A stretch of DNA of 6,463 nucleotides from an uncultured Kouleothrix sp. Lineage in GTDB: Bacteria > Chloroflexota > Chloroflexia > Chloroflexales > Roseiflexaceae. The translations under genes were made by a program, and so were the position numbers. The notes beneath the pieces are model-generated. The model made no database searches and was not told the DNA's origin. It worked only from the letters and a program-made list of their open reading frames with translations. Position 1 is the stretch's first letter. Each line of letters begins with the position of its first letter. The stretch spans positions 1 to 6,463 of the forward strand of contig CALLYN010000498.1 of assembly GCA_937858455.1 (NCBI GenBank). Reading direction: 5' to 3'. Shown piece by piece: positions 1 through 6,123 of this stretch.

Positions 1-182
1 CCCGTAGAGCGCCACGACCGTGTGACGAAAGCGCGCGCGATCGACGCCCCGCGCGCCGCCAACGCGTCGGCCAGCGCGTTGTGCTGTGGATCAGAGCCGC
101 TGACCTGGTGGCCCTGATCGAGCAGCACATGCGCGATCGCACTCATGCCCGCGCCTGCGATGCCGACGATATGGTAGCGCAT
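1..182 (-). CDS. murC: UDP-N-acetylmuramate--L-alanine ligase (MurC), N-terminal part, cut by window edge
   Basis: MurC adds L-alanine to UDP-MurNAc with ATP in the cytoplasm, the first peptide-forming step of peptidoglycan precursor synthesis. Only the first 60 codons are present; the rest lies beyond the left edge. The protein opens [17 protein letters not shown], the glycine-rich nucleotide-binding loop of the Mur ligase N-terminal domain (residues 4-17), followed by GHQVSGSD, whose Asp31 ends the second beta strand. This start pattern is typical of MurC rather than MurD, E or F. The ATG at 182-180 lies 11 bp after the upstream membrane-protein stop, so the two are probably co-transcribed; the only ribosome-binding-like bases are a weak GGGA. 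Residues from about 51 on ([11 protein letters not shown]) look unlike the usual MurC continuation, and another frame reads slightly better there, so a frameshift near positions 20-37 is possible but unproven. Confident about the family; Mpl, a related ligase, is a less likely alternative. Confidence 0.88.
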   Translation of the reverse strand, partial: MRYHIVGIAGAGMSAIAHVLLDQGHQVSGSDPQHNALADALAARGASIARAFVTRSWRST

Positions 183-193
183 AGTCCCAGCCG

Positions 194-823
194 TTATGTT
201 TTCCAGACGCGGTTGAACCGCAGCAGAATAATCACGAGCAGTAAGATCAAGAACGCGCCAATCATGGAAGGAATAACCGCGCCGTAGTTTGGCAGGCCAT
301 TCAGCGCGCTCGAGAGCAGCCCGCCCTGGTTGAGCGTCTCGGGGGCGGCGGCCCAGAACGCCGAGGCGGCGCTGATGCCGAGCACCCCGATGTATAGGCC
401 AGCCAGCAGCCCGAGCAGGCGCATGTTCTGGGCCTTATCGTTGGGTTTGAGCGGTGCGCCCTCCCACGGCCACGCGTATGCGATACCCACCGCCAGCAGT
501 GCCACGAACACCAGCACGCGCAGCAGCAGCGGCGCCTGGAAGTTATCGGGGATCAGCGGATCCAGCGTATCGACGGCATTAAAGTCGCGGCCGAGCGCGA
601 ATGCGATCAGTTTCGGAAAGTTCGTGTAGAACCGGTTGAGCAGCCCTACCACGTAGTTTCCGCCCTGAACCGTCAGCAGGTAGCCAATTGTGATGAAAAC
701 CGCGATGCTAAGCATGTAGCGGAAGCCCTTGCGCCAGCCCAGGGCCGCCAATCCGATCAAGATGGCGTAGGTGACGAGGGAGCTTCCCAGGTTGATGATG
801 ATTAATCCGTTGTCAGTACTCAT
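194..823 (-). CDS. Unrecognised five-helix membrane protein, weakly CvpA-like
   Basis: I do not recognise this 209-residue protein with certainty. It is very hydrophobic, with likely membrane helices at about residues 12-30, 34-52, 99-117, 135-155 and 184-203. A longer polar loop (about 66-96) separates helices 2 and 3, and there is no cleavable signal peptide. The first hairpin, with GWRKGF between helices 1 and 2, resembles the start of CvpA-family proteins (colicin V production protein homologues), but this is only a weak resemblance and should not be used as a name. The ATG at 823-821 is well supported by AGGAG nine bases upstream. It ends 11 bp before murC and follows the ftsW region, the place where murG is often found, so a role in envelope growth or division is a guess from position only. 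Codon composition is less GC-skewed than that of its neighbours, as is common in membrane proteins. Confidence 0.85.
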   Translation of the reverse strand: MSTDNGLIIINLGSSLVTYAILIGLAALGWRKGFRYMLSIAVFITIGYLLTVQGGNYVVGLLNRFYTNFPKLIAFALGRDFNAVDTLDPLIPDNFQAPLLLRVLVFVALLAVGIAYAWPWEGAPLKPNDKAQNMRLLGLLAGLYIGVLGISAASAFWAAAPETLNQGGLLSSALNGLPNYGAVIPSMIGAFLILLLVIILLRFNRVWKT

Positions 824-950
824 GCTGGGCTTCTCCTGGTTGCCAGATCATACCGCGAACCAGCCGATCGCCGCGCGCCGATCGCCGATGCTGCCGGTTC
901 CACTCTTCTACGTGGCGTACATACTCGTTGTTTGCGCGAACCTCATCTCG
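813..950 (-). other. Open stretch in the ancestral ftsW frame after its stop, possible lost C-terminal tail
   Basis: Beyond the TGA at 953-951 that closes the downstream ftsW tail copy, the same reading frame stays open for 45 codons and ends at a TGA (815-813) overlapping the ATG of the next gene. The virtual peptide is polar and charged, for example EVRANNEYVRHVEEWNRQ, and ends GEAQHEY. The overlap of its stop with the next start is the arrangement expected of translationally coupled genes. There is no in-frame ATG, GTG or TTG near its beginning, so it is unlikely to be an independent gene. It may be a remnant of a longer FtsW cytoplasmic tail, or simply a chance open frame in GC-rich DNA. 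Confidence 0.25.
833..837 (-). promoter_or_regulatory. Ribosome binding site of the five-helix membrane protein gene
   Basis: AGGAG on the minus strand, nine bases before the ATG at 823. It is one of only two strong Shine-Dalgarno sequences in the window and fixes the start of this gene. A TATGAT sequence at 847-852 lies just upstream and could be a -10 element, but no matching -35 hexamer is visible. Confidence 0.7.
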
Positions 951-1220
951 TCACCGCGGGCGGCGCGCGCTGCGGCGCGGGATGCCCGGAACTTCACGCG
1001 CGCCGCGCCGCCCACCCGCACTGCCCCGTGCTGGCCGCCACCACCCGGCCAGTCGTTCGCGTAGCGCGATCGGTGGTCGCCGCGACGCCCGTAGTGCCTG
1101 CTCGGGCGCCTCGCGCGGGCGTTCGACAGTATGCCGCGAGATGCTGAGCAGAATTCCGGTTGCGACCATACACATAATCAGCGACGAGCTGCCATAGCTG
1201 ATGAACGGCAGCGTCAGCAC
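951..1220 (-). pseudogene. Duplicated 3' fragment of ftsW
   Basis: This 89-codon open frame starts with a GTG made at the duplication junction (1220-1218). After that Met it encodes exactly the last 88 residues of FtsW before its final Cys: the LTLPFISYGSSSL motif, the last membrane helix and the arginine-rich tail, ending at a TGA at 953-951. It is the gene-distal copy of the 266-bp tandem duplication. It cannot be a working glycosyltransferase because it lacks the first nine or so helices and the catalytic loop. The intact ftsW stop (TGA, 1216-1214) overlaps its GTG start in the sequence GTGCTGA, so reinitiation after ftsW could in principle make the fragment; no ribosome binding site of its own is seen. 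Before the duplication, ftsW would have ended at 951 rather than 1214. Best treated as a partial gene copy. Confidence 0.8.
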
Positions 1221-1484
1221 CGCGGGCGGCGCGCGCTGCGGCGCGGGATGCCCGGAACTTCACGCGCGCCGCGCCGCCCACCCGCACTGCCCCGTGCTGG
1301 CCGCCACCACCCGGCCAGTCGTTCGCGTAGCGCGATCGGTGGTCGCCGCGACGCCCGTAGTGCCTGCTCGGGCGCCTCGCGCGGGCGTTCGACAGTATGC
1401 CGCGAGATGCTGAGCAGAATTCCGGTTGCGACCATACACATAATCAGCGACGAGCTGCCATAGCTGATGAACGGCAGCGTCAGC
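952..1484. repeat. Perfect 266-bp direct tandem duplication covering the 3' end of ftsW
   Basis: Comparing the two stretches base by base, every position from 952 to 1218 equals the position 266 further on (1218 to 1484), with no mismatch. The units are therefore 952-1217 and 1218-1483, sharing one base at the boundary. Identity breaks off at once on both sides: T951 versus G1217, and A1219 versus C1485. Microhomology at the breakpoints is minimal (one base), though CGTCA occurs close to all three edges. The length is not a multiple of three, so the second copy falls in another frame relative to the first. No inverted repeats, transposase or target-site pattern is present, so this is not an insertion sequence. 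Complete identity means either a very recent duplication or an assembly artefact. Confidence 0.97.
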
Positions 1485-2491
1485 CCGGTGAATGGCAGCA
1501 GCGTTGTCACCACCGCCATATTGATCAGCGCCTGAAACACCAGCCAGCCGGTGAGGCCAGTGGCCAGCAGCGCCGCGAACGGTTCGGGCGCGCGCCCGGC
1601 GATGCGCAGCCCACGGTAGGCGATCACCAGAAAGCAGCCGACGACGAACAGTGTGCCGATCAGGCCGAACTCTTCGCCGATCACCGCGAAGATCGCGTCG
1701 GTGTGCGCCTGCGAGAGCCAGATGAATTTCTGGCGGCCCTGCCCCAGGCCCACGCCGAAGATCCCGCCGCTGCCGAGTGCGTACAGCCCGTGCACCGGCT
1801 GCCAGCCGGCGCCCAGGTAATCCGAAAATGGGTCGAGCCAGGCGGCGATGCGCCCCTGCCGGAATGGCGCGATCTTGATCATCGCCCAGAACGCCCCGCC
1901 CGACACCGCCGCCGCCGCCAGGATGTGCAGCAGGTTCGCGCCGGCGGTGAAATACACCAGGCCGCCAATCACAATCATCACGATCGTCGTGCCCAGGTCG
2001 CCTTCGAGCATCACCAGGCCACACACGATCCCAAGCATCATGGCGAATGGGATGAGCCCGTAGCTGACATTGTCGAGCCGCTCGCCGCGCCGCGAGAGCC
2101 AGTCGGCGAAGTAGACGATCATCGCCAGCTTTGCCACCTCCGACGGCTGCATGCTGAAGAAGCCAAGCCGGATCCAGCTGCGCGCGTTGTTCACCTCGGT
2201 CAGGTCGGTGGGCAGCACCAGCACCACCAGCAGCAGCAGCAGCGCGGCGCCGATCAGCTGCACCGAGTAGGTGCGCCAGAAGCGGTAGTCGATCCGCTGG
2301 GCGACCAGCAGCCCGATCGTGCCGAGCACTACCCCGCTCAGCTGGCGCAGCGTGTAGTAGAGCTGGTTGCCGTGCTGGTTGAACGCGTCGACAAACGAGG
2401 CGCTATACACCATCACCAGCCCGAGCGGCACCAGGATGCCGACGGCCGTGAGCAGCGGGTAATCGGGTTTGCGTTTGGATGTGTCGAACAT
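1214..2491 (-). CDS. ftsW: SEDS-family peptidoglycan glycosyltransferase FtsW
   Basis: FtsW polymerises lipid II into glycan strands at the division septum, working with a class B penicillin-binding protein in the cytoplasmic membrane. The 425-residue product has about ten membrane helices, beginning at residue 12. Family motifs are in order: NNARSWI at 101-107 and QPSEVAKL at 115-122, EGDLGTT at 163-169 (commonly QPDLGTT), GSGGIFGVGLG at 240-250, HTDAIFAVIGEE at 263-274 with the putative catalytic Asp265, and LPFISYGSSSL at 339-349. A cytoplasmic tail of 59 residues (367-425) contains 17 arginines. The ATG at 2491-2489 gives the normal N-terminus, but no ribosome binding site is visible in front of it. 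The last 88 codons before the final Cys lie in the duplicated segment; the duplication only changes the C-terminus by adding that Cys before a new TGA. FtsW rather than RodA is favoured by its place in the dcw cluster; sequence alone does not fully separate them. Confidence 0.93.
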   Translation of the reverse strand: MFDTSKRKPDYPLLTAVGILVPLGLVMVYSASFVDAFNQHGNQLYYTLRQLSGVVLGTIGLLVAQRIDYRFWRTYSVQLIGAALLLLLVVLVLPTDLTEVNNARSWIRLGFFSMQPSEVAKLAMIVYFADWLSRRGERLDNVSYGLIPFAMMLGIVCGLVMLEGDLGTTIVMIVIGGLVYFTAGANLLHILAAAAVSGGAFWAMIKIAPFRQGRIAAWLDPFSDYLGAGWQPVHGLYALGSGGIFGVGLGQGRQKFIWLSQAHTDAIFAVIGEEFGLIGTLFVVGCFLVIAYRGLRIAGRAPEPFAALLATGLTGWLVFQALINMAVVTTLLPFTGLTLPFISYGSSSLIMCMVATGILLSISRHTVERPREAPEQALRASRRPPIALRERLAGWWRPARGSAGGRRGAREVPGIPRRSARRPRC

Positions 2492-2502
2492 AGACGTTTG
2501 TC

Positions 2503-2560
2503 GGCAGCCAGCAGCCAGCAGTCAGCGGCATCGTCTGCCGGCTGGCCGCTGCCTGCTGCC
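2503..2560 (-). repeat. GC-rich inverted repeat filling the gap between the rhomboid gene and ftsW
   Basis: On the minus strand, GGCAGCAGGCAGC (2560-2548) can pair with GCTGCTGGCTGCC (2515-2503): 11 Watson-Crick pairs, one G-U pair and one mismatch, around a 32-base loop that itself has GC-rich self-complementarity. The 3' arm is part of a short run of CTGCTGG-like units. The first arm starts on the last base of the rhomboid stop codon, and the second ends 11 bases before the ftsW ATG. No T-run follows, so it does not look like an intrinsic terminator. It could protect or separate segments of the message, limit ribosome access to ftsW, or be a dispersed intergenic repeat; its function is unknown. 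Confidence 0.5.
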
Positions 2561-3426
2561 TACTGGATAGGCGGATACATCGTCTTCACCAGCAGAACCA
2601 GCAGCGCCAGCACCGCCAGCGTGCCGGCCCAGCCCCACGCCAGCCCGCGGCGCACGATCCGCGGCGGGAACAGCCGGTCATCGAGCTCGAAGCGTGGCGC
2701 AAGCAGCCAGCCCACCAGCGCCCCGCTAACCAGCCCGCCGATATGCGCGTTGTTATCGATACGCGGCGTGCTAAAGCCGATAAACAGATTGATCATGATC
2801 ACGGTGATCAGGCTGCCCAGCTGCTGCCGCGAGATCTCGCCCAGCAGCTTGCGCGAGCTATAGTAGAACGCTGCCAGCCCGCCGATCAGCCCAAAGATTG
2901 CGCCCGACGCGCCCACGGCCGCGATCGGCGAGCGCAGGTACGATGCCACGCCGCCGGCCAGCCCCGCCAGAAAGTACAGCGCCAGAAAGCGCGGCGTGCC
3001 GTAGATCCGCTCGCTTTCGGGGCCGAGCACGTACAGCGCCCAGGCGTTGAACCCAATATGCAGCAGGCCGGCATGCAGGAACATCGACGTGATGAACCGG
3101 TAGTACTGGCCGTCGTATATCGCCTGGTTTTCCTTTTGTCCTAGCGCGAATAGCAGGTCGTCGATCGGGATACCGTTGATCGTGACCCGAAAGATTTGCA
3201 GCAGCGCCGGAATCGCGAAGATTGCGATGTTCAGCGCCAGCAGGACCCACACCGCGCGCACCGGCTCGAATGGCAGCGCCAGCCGGTAGCTCGGCGGCGC
3301 GATTGGCCGGGCCTCGCCGTACACCGGCGGCTCGCCCTCGCGGCGCGGCCCGAACTCCTGCTCGAAGTTCCGCAGCACCGGCTCGATATCGTCATCTTTG
3401 CGGTCAGGTTCTGTCATGGCTTCCAT
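2560..3426 (-). CDS. Rhomboid-family intramembrane serine protease
   Basis: Rhomboids cleave membrane proteins within or near their transmembrane segments. This 288-residue protein has a polar N-terminal region of about 55 residues (acidic and proline-rich), then about seven membrane helices, the last at about 261-281. The active site looks complete: HAGLLHIGFN (118-127) supplies the family His/His/Asn pattern on helix 2, GASG (172-175) carries the nucleophile Ser174, and NNAHIGG (225-231) gives the catalytic His228. The substrate cannot be told from sequence. It lies between murD and ftsW on the same strand, 95 bp after murD and 68 bp before ftsW, so it is probably co-expressed with wall and division genes, and a division or envelope protein is a reasonable but untested substrate. 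Two starts are possible: ATG at 3426 (used here) and ATG at 3417; neither has a strong ribosome binding site. The AT-richer gap upstream (3427-3521) might hold a promoter, but I see no convincing hexamer pair. Confidence 0.92.
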   Translation of the reverse strand: MEAMTEPDRKDDDIEPVLRNFEQEFGPRREGEPPVYGEARPIAPPSYRLALPFEPVRAVWVLLALNIAIFAIPALLQIFRVTINGIPIDDLLFALGQKENQAIYDGQYYRFITSMFLHAGLLHIGFNAWALYVLGPESERIYGTPRFLALYFLAGLAGGVASYLRSPIAAVGASGAIFGLIGGLAAFYYSSRKLLGEISRQQLGSLITVIMINLFIGFSTPRIDNNAHIGGLVSGALVGWLLAPRFELDDRLFPPRIVRRGLAWGWAGTLAVLALLVLLVKTMYPPIQ

Positions 3427-3521
3427 GCCGGGGCTTTCGCGCAGGCCGCCAAAGCTCCAACATCATTAGTCTAGAGTTAGGAAGTTACGCTCTTGCGCTA
3501 TGCGGCTTGCTCAAAGTACGC

Positions 3522-4871
3522 TCACAGTTGGCCGACGATCCGCCGAAACTCTTCGCCACGGTGGAATTCGTTGCGAAACATGCCGAAGCTCGCGCAGCCC
3601 GGCGCCAGCAGCACGATCTCGCCCGGCGCCGCCTGCCCGCGCGCCGCCGCAATCGCCGCCGCGAAGTCGCCGTATGGGCCGAGCAGCGGTGTTGCCGGCG
3701 CCGCTGCGGCCAGCGCCGACTGCAACTTCGGCGTTGCGCTGCCTTCGAGCAGCACCACGGCTTTGGCGCTCTCGGCGATCGCCCGCGCGAAGCCTTCGAA
3801 CGGCAGGTTTTTGTCGGCCCCGCCGGCGATCAGCACGATCGGCTGGCTGAAGCTGTGCAGCGCGGCGATCGCCGCCTCGGGCGCGGTGGCCGCCGTGTCG
3901 TTGACATAACGCACGCCCGCGAGCTCGCGCACCAGCTCGAGCCGGTGCTCGACGCCGCCGAAGCCGCGCACTGCGGCGCGTATGCGCGCCGCCTCGGCGC
4001 CGAACGCGCCTGCCAGCGCCGCCGCCGCCGCGACATTCGCTAGGTTGTGGCGGCCTGGCAGCGGCACCTCGTCGCGCGCAATCAGCAGCGCGCCATCCTG
4101 CCAGATGCCCGCGTCGTCGTAGCGCGTGCCGGCGTAGCTGCCGAACCAGCGCACCTGGCCGGGCGCCTCGGCGGCCCACGCCGCCACGATCGGGTCGTCG
4201 TGGTTCAGCACCACCACGCCATCTGGCCCCTGCCATAGAAAGATCTGCTTTTTGGCCTCGCCGTACGCCGCCATCGACCCATAGCGATCGAGGTGGTCGG
4301 GCGAAAGGTTTGTGACGCAGGCATAGCGCGGGCTGAGGCCGGCCTCGCCGAGCCCTTCGAGCTGCCAGCTCGAGAGCTCGAGCACCACCGGCGTGCGCGC
4401 GCCGATCCGCGGCAGCGCCTCGAGCGCCGATACGCGCAAGTTACCAGCCACCACAGTGTCGGCGAACTGCTCGCGCAGCATCGCCGCCGCCAGCAGCGTG
4501 GTGGTGGTTTTGCCCTTGGTGCCGGTAATGCCGAGGATCGGGCCGGGGCAGAGCCGGAAGAACAGCGTCATCTCCATCTCGATCGTCGCGCCGGCGGCGC
4601 GGGCGATCTGGAGAAAGCGCGATTCGCGCGGGACGCCGGGGTTGCGCACTACCAGGTCGGCGGCGCGGAAGTCGCTCTCGTCGTGCCGGCCGAGCACAAA
4701 GCGGATAGGCAGGCCAGCCAGGGCGTCGAGCGAGGGCTGTAGCAGCTCTGGCCCGCGCAGATCGGTAACGGTGACGAGAGCGCCGCGGTCGGCGAGGAAG
4801 CGAGCTACGCCCAGCCCGCCGCCGTGGACGCCCAGACCCATCACGAGTGCGCGTTTGCCACGTAGATCCAT
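3522..4871 (-). CDS. murD: UDP-N-acetylmuramoylalanine--D-glutamate ligase (MurD)
   Basis: MurD adds D-glutamate to UDP-MurNAc-L-Ala using ATP, the second peptide step in the cytoplasm. From the ATG at 4871-4869 the protein has 449 residues, close to the family norm. Domain 1 has the nucleotide-binding loop GLGVHGGG (12-19) and the following VTVTDLRG. Domain 2 has the ATP loop [11 protein letters not shown] (114-124), LELSSWQLE, and [10 protein letters not shown] (189-198) with the lysine pair at 207-208 where the carbamylated lysine is expected. Next come GRHNLAN (273-279), VNDTAAT (323-329), GGADKNLPF (350-358) and [10 protein letters not shown] (423-432) in domain 3. The common NDSKAT motif is here NDTAAT, lacking the lysine. 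An in-frame GTG at 4898 would add nine residues; I prefer the ATG because the [13 protein letters not shown] start then matches family length. No strong ribosome binding site precedes either. It follows mraY by 90 bp. Confidence 0.95.
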   Translation of the reverse strand: MDLRGKRALVMGLGVHGGGLGVARFLADRGALVTVTDLRGPELLQPSLDALAGLPIRFVLGRHDESDFRAADLVVRNPGVPRESRFLQIARAAGATIEMEMTLFFRLCPGPILGITGTKGKTTTTLLAAAMLREQFADTVVAGNLRVSALEALPRIGARTPVVLELSSWQLEGLGEAGLSPRYACVTNLSPDHLDRYGSMAAYGEAKKQIFLWQGPDGVVVLNHDDPIVAAWAAEAPGQVRWFGSYAGTRYDDAGIWQDGALLIARDEVPLPGRHNLANVAAAAALAGAFGAEAARIRAAVRGFGGVEHRLELVRELAGVRYVNDTAATAPEAAIAALHSFSQPIVLIAGGADKNLPFEGFARAIAESAKAVVLLEGSATPKLQSALAAAAPATPLLGPYGDFAAAIAAARGQAAPGEIVLLAPGCASFGMFRNEFHRGEEFRRIVGQL

Positions 4872-4961
4872 AGTAGAGTCACAGCGCGAATGAAACACCA
4901 GGCCAGCCGGCGCCTACGATCGCTCGACCGTCGCCGTCTCGCCTTACCCATTGTTACGCGA

Positions 4962-6077
4962 TCACTGCCCGCTTGACTGCACCGTTGTGGTGTATGCTGG
5001 CGGCGCATCGACCCTGGCACGTTGGTCGGCGTCGCGCAGCGTGAGCGCCAGCGAGATGCCGATCAGGGCCGCAACCATACCCACCAGCACAAAGCGCTGC
5101 ATTATTTGTGTTTCGCTCCAGCCTACCAACACGAAGTGGTTGTGCAGCGGCGACATTTTAAAGAAGCGCTTGCCCTCGCCCAGCCGCCGGCGCGTCCACT
5201 TGAAGTAGCCGACCTGGATCATCACCGAGAGCGCCTCGCCCACAAACACCGCGCCGACCACCGGCAGCAGCAGCCACTGCTGCGATTGTAGCGCGATCAC
5301 CGCCAGCACTGCGCCGAGCGCGAGCGACCCCAGATCGCCCATAAACACCTGGGCCGGGTGTGCGTTGAACCACAGGAACGCTGCGCAGGCGCCCACCAGC
5401 GTGAAGTTAAAGGCCATCAGGTTGATGAACTTCTGATCCAGGAAGGTGATCACCCCGTAGGCCGCGAACGCCAGCGTCAAATTCCAGCCTGCCAGGCTGT
5501 CGAGCCCGTCGGTCAGGTTCACGGCGTGGCTGGTGCCAATGATGATGAACGTCGCCAGCGGGATGTACCACAGCCCGATGTCCCACTGCCCGACAAACGG
5601 AATGATCACCGGGCCTTTGAACTCGGCGCGCTGCAGGCCAAACGGCGCCGGCAGGTACAGCACCAGGCTTGCCCCCAGCGCGATGATAATCGTCAGGATG
5701 AGCTTGCGCCGCGGCGTGAAGCCGTAGGTGCGCGAGCGCGTCCCTACCAGCGACATATAGTCGTCGATCCCGCCCAGCACGGCGAAGCCGATCAGCACCG
5801 CCAGCGGCAGCAGCATCGACCAGCGGTCGACCAGGTTGAAGCACAGCGTCAGGCCGATCACTGGCAGCAGGATGATGATCCCGCCCATAGTCGGTGTGCC
5901 GGTTTTGATAATATGGCTCTGTGGGCCTTCGGTGCGGATCTGCTTGCCAATCCGCTTCTCGCGTAGAAAGCGCACCCAGTAGCCGCCGGTGGCCAGTGTG
6001 AGCGCGAACGCCGCCGCAGCCAGCAGCAGCGCACGCGACATATTATCGACCAGCACCGCTCGTAAGGCACTTCCCAC
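4962..6077 (-). CDS. mraY: Phospho-N-acetylmuramoyl-pentapeptide transferase (MraY)
   Basis: MraY is the integral membrane enzyme that transfers phospho-MurNAc-pentapeptide from UDP to undecaprenyl phosphate, making lipid I; it needs Mg2+. The 371-residue product has about ten helices. Motifs in order: KTGTPTMGGI (58-67), GGIDDYMSL (102-110) with Asp105/Asp106, NLTDGLDSLAG (187-197), VFMGDLGSLALG (244-255) with the Asp248 expected to bind metal, and MSPLHNHFVLVGWSE (308-322). The last corresponds to the family's HHH motif, here HNH. The start is GTG at 6077-6075, supported by GAGGAG eight bases upstream; the in-frame ATG at codon 13 would cut into the region just before helix 1 and has no such site. 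The C-terminus runs about 20 polar residues past the last helix. The gene begins 46 bp after the murF stop, as usual in dcw clusters. Confidence 0.96.
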   Translation of the reverse strand: MGSALRAVLVDNMSRALLLAAAAFALTLATGGYWVRFLREKRIGKQIRTEGPQSHIIKTGTPTMGGIIILLPVIGLTLCFNLVDRWSMLLPLAVLIGFAVLGGIDDYMSLVGTRSRTYGFTPRRKLILTIIIALGASLVLYLPAPFGLQRAEFKGPVIIPFVGQWDIGLWYIPLATFIIIGTSHAVNLTDGLDSLAGWNLTLAFAAYGVITFLDQKFINLMAFNFTLVGACAAFLWFNAHPAQVFMGDLGSLALGAVLAVIALQSQQWLLLPVVGAVFVGEALSVMIQVGYFKWTRRRLGEGKRFFKMSPLHNHFVLVGWSETQIMQRFVLVGMVAALIGISLALTLRDADQRARVDAPPAYTTTVQSSGQ

Positions 6078-6085
6078 GATACATT

Positions 6086-6090
6086 CTCCT
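6086..6090 (-). promoter_or_regulatory. Ribosome binding site of mraY
   Basis: AGGAG (within GAGGAGA) on the minus strand, eight bases before the GTG at 6077. It decides in favour of the GTG start over the internal in-frame ATG and over the out-of-frame ATG that lies between the site and the GTG. Confidence 0.75.
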
Positions 6091-6123
6091 CGAAGTGAGC
6101 ATGGTTGCCGCCGCAGCCAACCG

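Noticed and set aside
847..852. TATGAT as a promoter -10 element before the five-helix membrane protein
   Set aside because: The hexamer fits, but no -35 element is found at a suitable distance and the context suggests an operon, so it is not listed as a promoter.
864..886. CCGATCGCC twice, 14 bp apart, in the gap before the membrane protein gene
   Set aside because: Only two short copies, explained by the general abundance of CGATCG in this DNA; too little to call an operator.
952..1484. Duplication as an insertion sequence, CRISPR unit or mobile element
   Set aside because: There are no terminal inverted repeats, transposase, spacers or target-site pattern; the unit is simply part of ftsW repeated once.
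1260..2024. Minus-strand 254-codon frame inside ftsW
   Set aside because: It is ftsW read in another frame, with Arg/Ala/Gly-rich composition and no ribosome binding site.
1397..2863. Plus-strand open frame of 488 codons opposite ftsW and the rhomboid gene
   Set aside because: It is an antisense shadow of two well-supported genes in GC-rich DNA: rich in Gln, His, Arg and Ala with no recognisable domain, and it starts inside the duplicated segment.
3427..3521. Promoter or terminator in the murD-rhomboid gap
   Set aside because: The gap is AT-richer than its surroundings, but I find neither a good -35/-10 pair nor a stem followed by a T-run.
3222..4043. Plus-strand open frame of 273 codons opposite murD and the rhomboid start
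   Set aside because: Antisense shadow with low-complexity Arg/Ala composition; murD motifs on the other strand explain the region.
3511..4236. Minus-strand 241-codon frame inside murD
   Set aside because: It is murD read in another frame; low-complexity Arg/Gly/Ala sequence with no domain.
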